DNA of 36,132 nt, from positions 1-36,132 of the forward strand of contig JAFGQR010000087.1 of NCBI GenBank assembly GCA_016935555.1, read 5' to 3'. The notes beneath the pieces are model-generated. The model worked only from the letters and a program-made list of their open reading frames with translations, had not been told where the DNA came from and ran no database searches. Both the position numbers and the translations under genes were made by a program. Positions 14,901 to 23,034 of this stretch are shown piece after piece. This DNA is from Verrucomicrobiota bacterium (lineage in GTDB: Bacteria; Verrucomicrobiota; Verrucomicrobiia; Limisphaerales; JAFGQR01). Position 1 is the first letter of the stretch, and each line of letters begins with the position of its first letter.

Positions 14901-17900
14901 GCGACGACGTTGCCTCCGCGGGCGCCGGCCTCGGGGCCGAGGTCGATGACCCAGTCGGCGCACCGGATCACATCGAGGTTGTGTTCGATCACCAGCAGCG
15001 AATGGCCGGCGTCGACCAGACGCTGAAAGACCCGCAGCAACACCCGCACATCGTCGAAATGCAGGCCCGTCGTGGGCTCGTCCGCCACGAACAACACCGG
15101 CGGCCCCGGGACCGGCCACGGCGCCCCGCCCGCCGGCTCCGCCGCGTCGGCGCTGGGTTCGGCGTCGCGGGTGCGGAGGCCGAATTCGGCGAGGTGCCTG
15201 ACGAGTTTGAGGCGCTGGCTTTCGCCGCCGCTGAGGGTATTGATGGGCTGGCCGACGCGCAGGTAGCCGAGGCCGACGTCCTGCAGAAGCCGCAGGCCGG
15301 CCAGGGCGCGCGCGGCGGGGCGGCTGTGGGGGAGGGTTTCGAGGAACGCGACCGCCTCGTTGACGGTGGCCTCGAGCAGGTCGGCGATCGACCACGCTGC
15401 GGGGGGGGATTCGCTCCGGAGTTTCACGTCCAGGATGGCGTCGCGGTAGCGGCGCCCGTTGCATGCGGGGCAGCGGATGAAGACGTCGCTGAGAAACTGC
15501 ATTTCGACTTTTTCGAAGCCGACGCCGTGGCAGCGTTCGCACTGGCCCTGGGCGGAGTTGAAGCTGAACGCGCTTGCGTTGAATCCCTGGCGGCGGGCGT
15601 CCTCGGTTTGGGCGAACAGTTCGCGGAGGTGGTCGAAGGCGCCCGTGTAGACCGCCGGGGTCGAGCGCGGCGATTTGCCCAGGGGCGACTGGTCGACGAG
15701 CCGCACGCCGCCGAGGCGCTCCCAGCCCGCCAAGGTGGCGGGTTGGCGCCGCGCCTCCGGAACGTCCCCGCCGGCGGGATCGGCGTCGGGGTCGGCGTCG
15801 AGGCGATCGGAGGCCTTGCCGGGGTCGGGCGCCTGTTTGAGTTTGGCCTGCAGCGACGGCACCAGCACCTCCTCGACCAGCGTGGTTTTGCCCGAACCGC
15901 TCACGCCGGTCAGGCAAACGAAACGGCCCAGGGGGATCTCGACGGTGATGTTTTTGAGGTTGTGCCGGCGGGCGCCGGTGATCTTCAAGACGGGACATGC
16001 GAAGGGTGCGCCGCCGGCGGGGGGGGCTGCGGCGGTGCCGTCCGGCGGGCGGACGGGCCGGCGGTGCGGTGTCGGGATATGGCGGCGGCCGCTGAGATAG
16101 GCGCCGGTGAGGGAGGAGTTGCTGCGGATCAGGTCGGCCACGGGCCCCTGGGCCACGATCCGGCCGCCCGCCTCGCCGGAGCGGGGACCGAGGTCGACCA
16201 CCTGGTCGGCGGCGCGGATAACTTGGGGTTCGTGTTCGACCACCACCACCGTGTTGCCGGTGTCGCGCAGACGTTCCAGGATCCGCACCAACCGGGCGGT
16301 GTCGCGCGGGTGGAGGCCCACGCTCGGCTCGTCCAGCACGAACAGTGTGTTGACGAGGCGGGTGCCGAGACAGGCGGTGAGATTGACCCGCTCGGTTTCG
16401 CCGCCGGACAGCGTGCGGGTGGGCCGGTCGAGGGTCAAGTAGCCCAGGCCCGTCGCAACCAGGTAGCCCAGGCGCGAGCGCACCTCGTCGAGGGCCAGCC
16501 GCAACGGGTCGCCGGGCGGGTGGCGCGGTGAGCGGGCCAGTTCGTTTGCGACCTGCAGGGCCGCCTCGATGGGCAGCGCGTAGAAATCGGCCAGGGACAG
16601 GGAAGGTTTGCCGGCGGCGGCGGCGGCCTGGGTGGCGGGGAGCCGGTAGAGGAGGGCTTCGGGTTGCAGCCGTTGCCCGTGGCACTCGGGGCAGGTGGTG
16701 TAGGCGCGGTATCGCGAGAGCAAGACGCGGACGTGCATTTTGTAGGCCTTGCTTTCGAGCCAGCGGAAATAGCCCTTCACGCCATACCACGCGTGCGGCC
16801 ACTGGTGCGCGTCGTCGGTGCCGTAGTCCGGGTCGCCCTGCACCACCCAGCGCTGCTGCGCCTCGGTCAATGCCTCGAACGGAACGTCCGCCGGCACGTT
16901 CCGGGCCCGGCAGAATTTCAAGAGGTCGGCGTGGCACTCCGCGCTGAATCCCGACCGCCAGGGCCGGATGGCGCCCTGGGCCAGGGTGAGCGTGCGGTCG
17001 GGGATCGCCAGGCCCTCATCGATGGAGATGATCCGCCCGAATCCCTTGCACACGGGGCAGGCCCCAAGCGGGTGGTTGAAGCTGAACAGCGCCGGCGTCG
17101 GCTCCCGATACGCCAGGTCGCACCGCGCACAGTGCCGGCCGCGGCTGAAACGCAGGACGGCCCCCGCGGCGGGAGGACGGGGCGCCGTGTCGGGGGCGGC
17201 AGGGGGCGGCGGGTTGCCGGTGAGGAGGTGGACGGCCAGCTTGCCTTTGCCGAAGTGATACGCCTGCTCGCAGGCCTCGATGAACCGTGCCCGGTGGTGC
17301 GGGGCGGGTGTGAGCCGGTCCTGGATGACCGTAAGGCGGGCGAGGGCTGGGGGGGTGTTTTGGGGGACGTCTTCCACGCGGACGATCCGGTGGTTGAGGA
17401 GAAGGCGTTGGTAGCCTTGTTTGGCGATGAGGGCCAGGGAGTCGGCCAGGGAGAGTTTCTCCGCCAAGGGCAGTTCGAACGTGATCAGGACCTCGCCGGC
17501 AGTCTGCGCGCGCACGGCCTCCCAAACGGCCTGGGGCGGTTCCTGGCGCACCGGCTGGCCGCAGCGGCGGCAGTGCAGTTCGGCGAGATGCGGCCAGAGG
17601 ACTTTGAGGTAGTCGCACAGTTCGGTCAGGGTGCCCACGGTGGAGCGGGTGGTGCGGACGGTGTTGCGCTGTTCGATGGCGATGGCGGGCGGGAGGCCGT
17701 CGATGCGGTCGACCTGGGGTTTGTCCATCCGGTCGAAGAACTGGCGGGCGTAGGGGGAGAACGTTTCGATATACCGCCGCTGGCCTTCCGCATAGAGCGT
17801 GTCAAAGGCCAGCGAACTCTTGCCCGAACCGCTCACGCCCGTCATCACGATCAACCGTTCCAGGGGGAGATCCAGATCGAAATGCTTCAGGTTGTTGTGC

Positions 17901-17947
17901 CGGACTCCGCGAAGGCGGATGGCCGGCACGGCGGCTGGCGGCGTCAT
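11927..17947 (-). CDS. uvrA: Double-length excinuclease ABC subunit A (tandem UvrA)
   Basis: Damage-recognition ATPase of nucleotide excision repair, but 2006 residues long, about twice the normal 940. It consists of two complete UvrA units in one uninterrupted frame. Walker A motifs GVSGSGKS/T occur near residues 37-44, 680, 1113 and 1680. ABC signatures TLSGGE occur near 512, 905, 1505 and 1872. Cysteine-pair zinc modules recur in each half (HCRRCG and YCPDCG near the UvrB-binding regions; CERCHGVGF...CPACNG and CPECEGAGV...CETCAG in the second modules). The halves meet near residue 1065 in a proline/alanine-rich linker. All four ATP sites look intact, so it may work as a covalent pseudo-dimer. 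Chlamydia has a similar long UvrA. Divergent from the NagA gene, 100 bases apart. Confidence 0.93.
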   Translation of the reverse strand: MTPPAAVPAIRLRGVRHNNLKHFDLDLPLERLIVMTGVSGSGKSSLAFDTLYAEGQRRYIETFSPYARQFFDRMDKPQVDRIDGLPPAIAIEQRNTVRTTRSTVGTLTELCDYLKVLWPHLAELHCRRCGQPVRQEPPQAVWEAVRAQTAGEVLITFELPLAEKLSLADSLALIAKQGYQRLLLNHRIVRVEDVPQNTPPALARLTVIQDRLTPAPHHRARFIEACEQAYHFGKGKLAVHLLTGNPPPPAAPDTAPRPPAAGAVLRFSRGRHCARCDLAYREPTPALFSFNHPLGACPVCKGFGRIISIDEGLAIPDRTLTLAQGAIRPWRSGFSAECHADLLKFCRARNVPADVPFEALTEAQQRWVVQGDPDYGTDDAHQWPHAWYGVKGYFRWLESKAYKMHVRVLLSRYRAYTTCPECHGQRLQPEALLYRLPATQAAAAAGKPSLSLADFYALPIEAALQVANELARSPRHPPGDPLRLALDEVRSRLGYLVATGLGYLTLDRPTRTLSGGETERVNLTACLGTRLVNTLFVLDEPSVGLHPRDTARLVRILERLRDTGNTVVVVEHEPQVIRAADQVVDLGPRSGEAGGRIVAQGPVADLIRSNSSLTGAYLSGRRHIPTPHRRPVRPPDGTAAAPPAGGAPFACPVLKITGARRHNLKNITVEIPLGRFVCLTGVSGSGKTTLVEEVLVPSLQAKLKQAPDPGKASDRLDADPDADPAGGDVPEARRQPATLAGWERLGGVRLVDQSPLGKSPRSTPAVYTGAFDHLRELFAQTEDARRQGFNASAFSFNSAQGQCERCHGVGFEKVEMQFLSDVFIRCPACNGRRYRDAILDVKLRSESPPAAWSIADLLEATVNEAVAFLETLPHSRPAARALAGLRLLQDVGLGYLRVGQPINTLSGGESQRLKLVRHLAEFGLRTRDAEPSADAAEPAGGAPWPVPGPPVLFVADEPTTGLHFDDVRVLLRVFQRLVDAGHSLLVIEHNLDVIRCADWVIDLGPEAGARGGNVVACGTPEQVAACPASHTGQFLRAVLAAPATPPPGHPAEAGLPAADAMALADALLPGAGGVEAGWPAREPAPGAISIVGAREHNLKNLALDIPRNRFVVVTGVSGSGKSTLAFDLLFAEGQRRFLDSMNTYARQFVEQLTRPEVDLIAGLPPTVSIEQRTTRGGGKSTVATVTEVYHFLRLLFARLGTQYCPDCGRPVQPQTRDQLVRRLQAEIKRRGPLRLLAPVVRHRKGFHSDIADWAVQHGYHTLRADGRLYDARQPFRLDRFREHDVEIVVGPLPSRPAPGRGRPPTAGAPPAKRSRELIGEALHLGQGTFFALDARRRVTVHSTERVCPGCGRSFPPLDPKSFSYNSPQGWCPMCRGFGELFWMPENVDRGERADAIEETWWNWQQDQREICPACHGSRLRPESRAVRLDDDGLQFPPGRFKSPPTIDDFSRLAVRAALETFRGVTLRGRAAAIARDILPEIVERLKFLDRVGLGYLQLGRGVTTLSGGEAQRIRLAAQLGSNLSGVLYILDEPTIGLHARDNRQLLQALARLRARGNSLIVVEHDEDTMRHADHIIDLGPGAGVHGGQVVASGTLAELLRHEQSVTGRCLRAQDAKRYPARGRRRPVHPAPAPARTGRSGRSGGEPGDTPPALVLHRAAAHNLKNLTVAFPLNRLVVLTGVSGSGKSTLIRDCLLPAVRAALAPGRRAAAAAAQPATRLTGYESLKAVYEVDQSPIGRTPRSVPATYVGFFDEIRRLFAQTPEARLRGYGPGRFSFNSAQGRCPECEGAGVIKLEMNFLPPAFVRCETCAGLRFNRETLDITYAGKNIAQVLDLSVEEALHVFRDIPKVRRPLEALHDTGLDYLKLGQTSPTLSGGEAQRVKLVTHLLSGLKPQLDLFDPLDRKRRRNLFILEEPTIGLHMADVRRLVDVLQRLVDAGHSVIVIEHNLDLIAEADWIIDLGPEGGDDGGTVVAAGTPETIARNPHSHTGRFLRPILKTARTPRARG

Positions 17948-18047
17948 GCTGGCAACACTCTAGTCGGCGGCCTTCCGGGGGGCAAGGAACGCCCCGAACC
18001 GGCTTGACCTCGGCGGGCCGGGAGGCCCACGTTTGGCGCAGCCGACC

Positions 18048-19226
18048 ATGAGTATTCGACGCGAATCGCGGGGCGAACTGAGGGCATGGCACCAAGCCAC
18101 GCGCGAACCGGTCTGCGTGCGCTGGGCCCGGGGGCGGATCACGGCCGTTGAACCCTGCTCCGGGGCAGTGCCAGAACGCCGCTGGATTGCGCCGCCCTTG
18201 TTCGATGTGCAAATCAACGGGTTCGGCGGCGTCGATTTTCAGCGCGACGCGATGTCGCCCGGGGACCTGCTGCGTGCGGCCCGGCAGCTGCGCGCGGCGG
18301 GCTGCACACGGTTCTTCCTGACGCTGATGACCGATGCCTGGCCCCGGCTGCTGGCACGGCTCGAACGCGTGCGCCGGTTGCGGGCGCGGCACCCCGAATT
18401 GCGGCAGGCCATCGCGGGCTGGCATCTCGAAGGCCCTTTCCTGTCGCCCGAACCCGGCTTCTGCGGGGCCCATGACCCCCGCGCCATGATCCCGATTCGT
18501 GCGGAGCATGTCCGCCACATCCGCGCGGTGACGGGCGCGGATCCCGTGCTGCTCACGCTGAGCCCCACGTGGGCCGGCGCCCCGGCCGCCATCGCCGTCG
18601 CGGTGCGGCTGGGGATGCGAGTCAGTCTCGGTCACACCGACGCATCCCAGGCGTGTCTGCGACGGGCGGTGCGCGCCGGCGCGACCGGGGTGACGCATCT
18701 GGGCAACGGCTGCCCGGCGGTGTTGGATCGTGCGGACAACATTCTATGGCGCGTGCTGGACACCCCCGGCCTGATCGCAAGCCTCATCCCGGACCGTGTT
18801 CACGTCTCGCCTCCGCTGTTTCGGCTGATCCACCGTGTGCTCGGCGCCGAAGCCATCTATTACACGTCCGACGCCATGGCGGCAGCGGGCCTGCCCCCGG
18901 GCACCTACACCCTCGGGCGCCTGACGCTCGAGGTCGGCCCGGACCGCGTCGTCCGGCTGCCCGGCACGCGCAACCTTGCCGGGTCGGCCGTCTCCCCGCT
19001 TCAAGCAGTGTTCCGCGCGGCGGCGATGCGCCGCTGCGCGTGGCAGGAGGCCTGGAGCCGGCTGGCCCAGGCGCCCGCCCGATTCGTGGGGTTGCCCGGC
19101 GGCCTGGAGGCGGGCGGGCCGGCGGATTTCTGCGTGCTGGACGTCGATGCGCGCCAAAAAGCCGTCACGGTGCAGACCTTTTGGAGCGGCCGGCCCGCCG
19201 GCCCGCCCGTGCGCTTGAAGCCCTGA
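18048..19226 (+). CDS. N-acetylglucosamine-6-phosphate deacetylase-like amidohydrolase (NagA-like)
   Basis: A 392-residue metal-dependent amidohydrolase that should deacetylate GlcNAc-6-P to glucosamine-6-P for amino-sugar use or cell-wall recycling. Family landmarks are FDVQINGFGGVDFQ near 51-64, the metal-binding glutamate E128 in HLEGPFLSP, GHTDAS near 200, a histidine in THLGN near 220, and the catalytic aspartate in YYTSDAMAAAG near 280. The segment after the second histidine is THLGNGC, where many NagA proteins have THLFNAM, so the substrate pocket may differ. The ATG at 18048 is preferred to a TTG at 18033. No nagB or transporter is adjacent, which leaves the exact substrate open. It lies 33 bases upstream of the methyltransferase gene and probably shares its transcript. 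Confidence 0.82.
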   Translation: MSIRRESRGELRAWHQATREPVCVRWARGRITAVEPCSGAVPERRWIAPPLFDVQINGFGGVDFQRDAMSPGDLLRAARQLRAAGCTRFFLTLMTDAWPRLLARLERVRRLRARHPELRQAIAGWHLEGPFLSPEPGFCGAHDPRAMIPIRAEHVRHIRAVTGADPVLLTLSPTWAGAPAAIAVAVRLGMRVSLGHTDASQACLRRAVRAGATGVTHLGNGCPAVLDRADNILWRVLDTPGLIASLIPDRVHVSPPLFRLIHRVLGAEAIYYTSDAMAAAGLPPGTYTLGRLTLEVGPDRVVRLPGTRNLAGSAVSPLQAVFRAAAMRRCAWQEAWSRLAQAPARFVGLPGGLEAGGPADFCVLDVDARQKAVTVQTFWSGRPAGPPVRLKP

Positions 19227-19259
19227 ACCGGCCGCCGCGATGCATTCTGCGGGTTGCCC

Positions 19260-20465
19260 ATGAAGCCCCAGCCCCCCCACGACCCCACGGCGGCCGCCCC
19301 CGACAGGTTTTTGGAGATGCTCCGGGGCGCGACCGCCGACGGCACGCTCGTGAAACTGACGCTCGGCCATTACCAGGGCGCCGAACCCGGCCTGAAAAAG
19401 GTGCTCGCCCGGCCGGTGCGGATTCGCGGGGAGCTGCGCTTGTCGTGCGTGTTCCGTTACGCGACGAGAGACGTCACGAAGAACTTTCTCCCGGGCGAAG
19501 GAATCCACCGGGTGCGCGGGTGGCTTGCCGGCGATTTTCAGTCGGCCTATCTGGCGACCACACGGGCCGCCGCCGAACTGACGTGCCCGGCCGGCGCGGC
19601 GCCGCGGCTGGTGGTGACCCCGGCGCCGCACGCGGCGCCGTCCGACCTGCGGCATGACCGGGTGAAAGCACGGCGCATCGATCCGGAAGCGGATCGGTGG
19701 CTCGAGGCCCTCGGCGTCACCACCCGTGCCGGCACCGTGCGCCACGGCATGGAAGGCAAGTTCAGGCAAATCGACAAATACCTTGAGATCCTGGAAGCGC
19801 TGCTGGCGCGACTGCCCGGAGCCCGCCGGCGCGACCTGCGGCTGGTGGACATGGGATGCGGCAAGGGTTACCTCACGTTCGCCGCATGCCGGCACCTGCA
19901 GCGCACCGGCTGGCGCCTGACCGCCCGCGGCGTCGAAGCGCGCGCGGACCTGGTCGAGCAGGCCAACCGCATCGCGCGCGAGCATGCGTTCGACGGGCTG
20001 CGGTTCGAGTGCGGGCGGATTGCCGACACGGCGGTGGCGGAGGGGGAGGTGCTGGTGGCGTTGCACGCATGCGACACCGCCACCGACGACGCCCTCGCCA
20101 AAGGCGTCCAGGCCGGCGCGCCTCTCATCCTTTCCGCCCCCTGCTGTCACCGGGAACTCCGCCCCCAGCTGCGCCCGCCGCCGGCCCTGGCGGACGCCTG
20201 CGCGCACGGCATCCTGCGCGGGCGCCTCGCGGAATGGGCCACCGACGCCCTGCGCGCGGCGCTGCTCGAGTGGGCCGGCTACGACACGAGCGTGTTCGAG
20301 TTCATCTCCAGCGAGCACACCGCCAAGAACCTGATGATCGCCGCCGTCCAACGGCCTTCGCCCGCGCGCGACGGCGACCGGGCGCGTGGCGTTCTCGAAC
20401 TGGCCGCGTCCTTCGGCGTGCGCCACCAGCGGCTCGCGCAGCAGTTGGGCTTTCGACTGGGATGA
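19260..20465 (+). CDS. SAM-dependent methyltransferase, METTL25/Methyltransf_32-like
   Basis: A 401-residue cytoplasmic protein. The N-terminal 140 residues are an unrecognised domain. A class I methyltransferase fold follows, with the SAM motif LVDMGCGKGYLTFAACRHL near 198-216, the acidic end of strand 2 in RGVEARADLVEQAN, and ALHACDTATDDAL near 270-282. The later LSAPCCHREL (near 294-303), with two cysteines and a histidine, resembles the METTL25/GSTCD group, some of whose members modify RNA or ribosomal protein. HGMEGKFRQIDKYLEIL precedes the fold. The ATG at 19260 is chosen over an upstream TTG at 19254. Target unknown; RNA is a reasonable guess. Confidence 0.75.
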   Translation: MKPQPPHDPTAAAPDRFLEMLRGATADGTLVKLTLGHYQGAEPGLKKVLARPVRIRGELRLSCVFRYATRDVTKNFLPGEGIHRVRGWLAGDFQSAYLATTRAAAELTCPAGAAPRLVVTPAPHAAPSDLRHDRVKARRIDPEADRWLEALGVTTRAGTVRHGMEGKFRQIDKYLEILEALLARLPGARRRDLRLVDMGCGKGYLTFAACRHLQRTGWRLTARGVEARADLVEQANRIAREHAFDGLRFECGRIADTAVAEGEVLVALHACDTATDDALAKGVQAGAPLILSAPCCHRELRPQLRPPPALADACAHGILRGRLAEWATDALRAALLEWAGYDTSVFEFISSEHTAKNLMIAAVQRPSPARDGDRARGVLELAASFGVRHQRLAQQLGFRLG

Positions 20466-20659
20466 CCCGGGACGCGCCCGATGGGGCCGCGGCGGACCGG
20501 CTGCGGCGCCGGGGCTTCAACCCGGATCCCGCCGGGGCATCGCGCGGGTTTCCGGAGGCGGACGCGGCGGGCGGCGACTTGATTTGTGGCCGGCCGTCGA
20601 GGCGAAACGGACGCGGTCAGGGAGTGCGGGGGGCCGCGTCGGGATGGCCGCGGACGTAG
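20462..20659 (+). CDS. Doubtful small overlapping ORF, 65 residues
   Basis: An ATG overlaps the methyltransferase stop (ATGA) and opens 65 codons rich in R, G, A and D (begins MTRDAPDGAAAD). The overlap style matches genuine couplings in this window, but the composition is what random GC-rich DNA gives. Its end runs antisense into the beta-helix gene. No family is recognised. Without this ORF, 20466-20616 is an empty convergent spacer. Confidence 0.12.
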   Translation: MTRDAPDGAAADRLRRRGFNPDPAGASRGFPEADAAGGDLICGRPSRRNGRGQGVRGAASGWPRT

Positions 20660-22935
20660 ACGACAGGCCGGTCCAACGGCGCGGTTTTGATCTCGGACCC
20701 GGTGGCCGGCCGGTCGATCAGGAAATGCCAGAGGCGCGGGTCGGTGCTGCCTTCCCAATGGCTGAGCGACTTGCTGCCGATGCGGGTGGGGCCGTCCACG
20801 CCGTTGGCCAGGAGGAAATTGGGCGTGCGCTCGAAGACGAACAGGGACGCGTTCGGGCGTCCCTTGGCGTTGCCGCCGTGGCCGAAAAGGCGGATGTGAT
20901 CGCTGTCGCGGACGACGAGCATGGGGTTGTTGCCTTCGTATTTGGTGCCGAAGAAGCTGACGTGCCGCGCGTCGCGCAGCTCGCTGGTGACCTGCTGGAC
21001 GCTGAACTGGTAGAAGCGCAGCGGGCCTTGCGCGCCGTCCACGAGAAGGCGGGCGCTCCCGTGGCGGAAGTTGTACCAATTGCCGCCGCCGTGGCCGCTG
21101 ATCATCACCGGCGCGGGCGACACGCCGGTGCGGCCGCGGATTTCGACGGCGCGGAACACGGAGTCTCCCCCGCAGCGCCAGTGCAGGGACTGCGCGCCTT
21201 CGACGCGCGCCGGGGTGTGCAGGCCGAGGAACGCCAGCACCGTCGACGCGCCGGCGGCGTCGGCCGTGCGAACCATCGGAGCCGGGTTTGCGGGATCGGC
21301 AAATGCGCCGGCGGGGGCCGGCACGAGGATGGAGATTGTCTGTCCGACGCCGACGAGCTTGGTGTGGGGTTTCAAGTCCAGGGTCCGCGTCAGCAGGTAA
21401 CAGCCTTTGGGCAGAAACACGATTTCGCGTTCGTCAATCGCCCGTTGGATGGCGGCGGTGTCGTCGGTGCGTCCGTCGCCCTTGGCGTGGTAGGGGGCGG
21501 CCTTGACGCTGGCGGCGCCGGGGGACTCGAAGCTTGGGAAGGGCTGCGTCCACAGGTGCCGGGTCTGCAGGCCGGCGGGGGGCAGCTGTTCCGGCGCGGG
21601 GGCATGGAGGCGCTGGACGGGGCGGCCGTCGACGCACACGGGATAGCGGTAGGTGCGGCCCTGGTTGGCCCGCGGCGCGCTGGGCACGGCAAACTGGCGC
21701 ACGCGCAGCCAGCCGCCGGGGTTCCCGGCCAGGTCTTGGTTCTGCTCCGGGTCCAGCAGGACCGTGGTCGCGCCGCGAACGAACAGGTTGTCGAGGTAGA
21801 CGCCGCGGTCCGAGCGCACCACCACGCGCTCGTTCTGCGCGAGGGCGGCGCCGGCGAACTGGATCTCGGTGTCGACGAGGGTGAGCTGGCCGTGGTTGGC
21901 CGGCAACCCCGTGCCGACCTGGATCAGGGGTTGGGCGCAGCGGTCGGCGAACACTTTCAACCCCGCGGCCACCAGGGTTTGGCGGCTTGTGCTGCGTATC
22001 GCCGCCTCGGTTTGGCCGCGCAAGGTGAAGCCGGTGATGACCGGCGTGGGCTGGGTGCCCGACAGGTAGCCGGTGAAATCGAGCCCCACGCGGCCGCCGA
22101 GAACCGTGACGCCCGCGCTGCTGCCGCCCGAGCCAATCCCGCCCTGGATGCCGGTCAGCCCGTGCGTCGCGTCGATCGTGCAGTCTTCGATGGCTGATCC
22201 TTCCGCCGCCTGGTGCCGGACGGCGATGGCGCCCGGGTTTCCTTCGCCGATGACGATGTCCAGGTTGACCAGCATCTGGTTCATCCCGATGTTGGGCTGC
22301 TCAACTTCCGGCGGCAGACCATCCGTGACGCGATCCGCCGTCGTGGGGTTTTTGTAGCCGCGCGACCAGAAATGGACGAAGATCTTCGGCCGGGCCGGGT
22401 TGCCGAAACCGGCGGCCCGGGGCGCCAGGAGGAGGCGTGGACGGCGCGTTCCGGCGCGCGAACCGACGAGCATGTTGGGGAACCGGTTGCCGCCGAAGAC
22501 ACGGCCGTTGGCGCGCCGATAGAGTTGCTGCACGCAGGTCAGCGTATCCGAAAGCAGGTAGGTGCCGGGCGGGAACAGGCACGCCATCTGGTGATCGCGC
22601 GCGAAGGTGACGGCGGCCTGGATGGCTGCGGTGGCGTCCGTGGCGCCTGTGGGATCGGCGCCGAACGGCGTTTGGGTCACGTCCACATAACCCAAAGCCG
22701 CCAGGGGCTGGTGCCTGATCTCCCCGGGCACCTCGAGATTCAGCAGGTCCGCGAACGGCTCCCGGATCGTGGGATGCGCGTAACGGAGGTAGGCGTCCGT
22801 TTGGGCCGGGGCGCTGCCGGCTGCCCGGGGCTGGGGTTGGGGTTGCGGCGGGGGCTGGACCGCTGCGCCCCGGGGGGCGGCTGTGAGGAAGGCGGCGAGC
22901 GTGGCGGCGGCGACATGGGCAGGGGTGGTTTTCAT
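20617..22935 (-). CDS. Secreted beta-helix protein, pectate-lyase-3/GH28-related
   Basis: A 772-residue secreted protein with a signal peptide (MKTTPAHVAAATLAAFLTAA) and then a proline/glutamine-rich linker. Two copies of the Pectate_lyase_3 (GH28-related) start motif are visible. The first is near 84-135 (FGADPTGATDATAAIQAA, then FPPGTYLLSDTL). The second is near 480-525 (AKGDGRTDDTAAIQRAI, then LPKGCYLLTRTLDL). Each should begin a right-handed parallel beta-helix, so the protein probably has two helices. Glycine/asparagine-rich repeats without conserved catalytic aspartates fill the rest. Such proteins cleave or bind uronic-acid polysaccharides, but the family also contains structural proteins. 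Its start lies back-to-back with the SGNH gene. Confidence 0.83.
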   Translation of the reverse strand: MKTTPAHVAAATLAAFLTAAPRGAAVQPPPQPQPQPRAAGSAPAQTDAYLRYAHPTIREPFADLLNLEVPGEIRHQPLAALGYVDVTQTPFGADPTGATDATAAIQAAVTFARDHQMACLFPPGTYLLSDTLTCVQQLYRRANGRVFGGNRFPNMLVGSRAGTRRPRLLLAPRAAGFGNPARPKIFVHFWSRGYKNPTTADRVTDGLPPEVEQPNIGMNQMLVNLDIVIGEGNPGAIAVRHQAAEGSAIEDCTIDATHGLTGIQGGIGSGGSSAGVTVLGGRVGLDFTGYLSGTQPTPVITGFTLRGQTEAAIRSTSRQTLVAAGLKVFADRCAQPLIQVGTGLPANHGQLTLVDTEIQFAGAALAQNERVVVRSDRGVYLDNLFVRGATTVLLDPEQNQDLAGNPGGWLRVRQFAVPSAPRANQGRTYRYPVCVDGRPVQRLHAPAPEQLPPAGLQTRHLWTQPFPSFESPGAASVKAAPYHAKGDGRTDDTAAIQRAIDEREIVFLPKGCYLLTRTLDLKPHTKLVGVGQTISILVPAPAGAFADPANPAPMVRTADAAGASTVLAFLGLHTPARVEGAQSLHWRCGGDSVFRAVEIRGRTGVSPAPVMISGHGGGNWYNFRHGSARLLVDGAQGPLRFYQFSVQQVTSELRDARHVSFFGTKYEGNNPMLVVRDSDHIRLFGHGGNAKGRPNASLFVFERTPNFLLANGVDGPTRIGSKSLSHWEGSTDPRLWHFLIDRPATGSEIKTAPLDRPVVYVRGHPDAAPRTP

Positions 22936-23034
22936 GGTATGGGCAGCGCCATGATGGCAGAGGGGGCCTGGGGATCAATGACGAACCGGATTCCCTGCTT
23001 CCCCAAACGGGCCGGATCGTTTATAAGGGGCCCC
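22936..23034. promoter_or_regulatory. Divergent promoter spacer with Shine-Dalgarno for the SGNH gene
   Basis: A 99-base spacer separates the leftward beta-helix gene from the rightward SGNH gene, so both promoters must be here. AAGGGG (23025-23030) lies four bases before the ATG at 23035, one of few plausible Shine-Dalgarno sequences in the window. It forms GGGGCCCC with the following bases. No -10/-35 pair is convincing. Confidence 0.4.

Noticed and set aside
11858-16531. A 1557-codon open frame on the plus strand, antisense to uvrA
   Set aside because: It lies opposite a strongly supported gene with eight ABC motifs. Its product is rich in G, A, V and D without motifs, as expected when GC-rich codons are read in the complementary frame.
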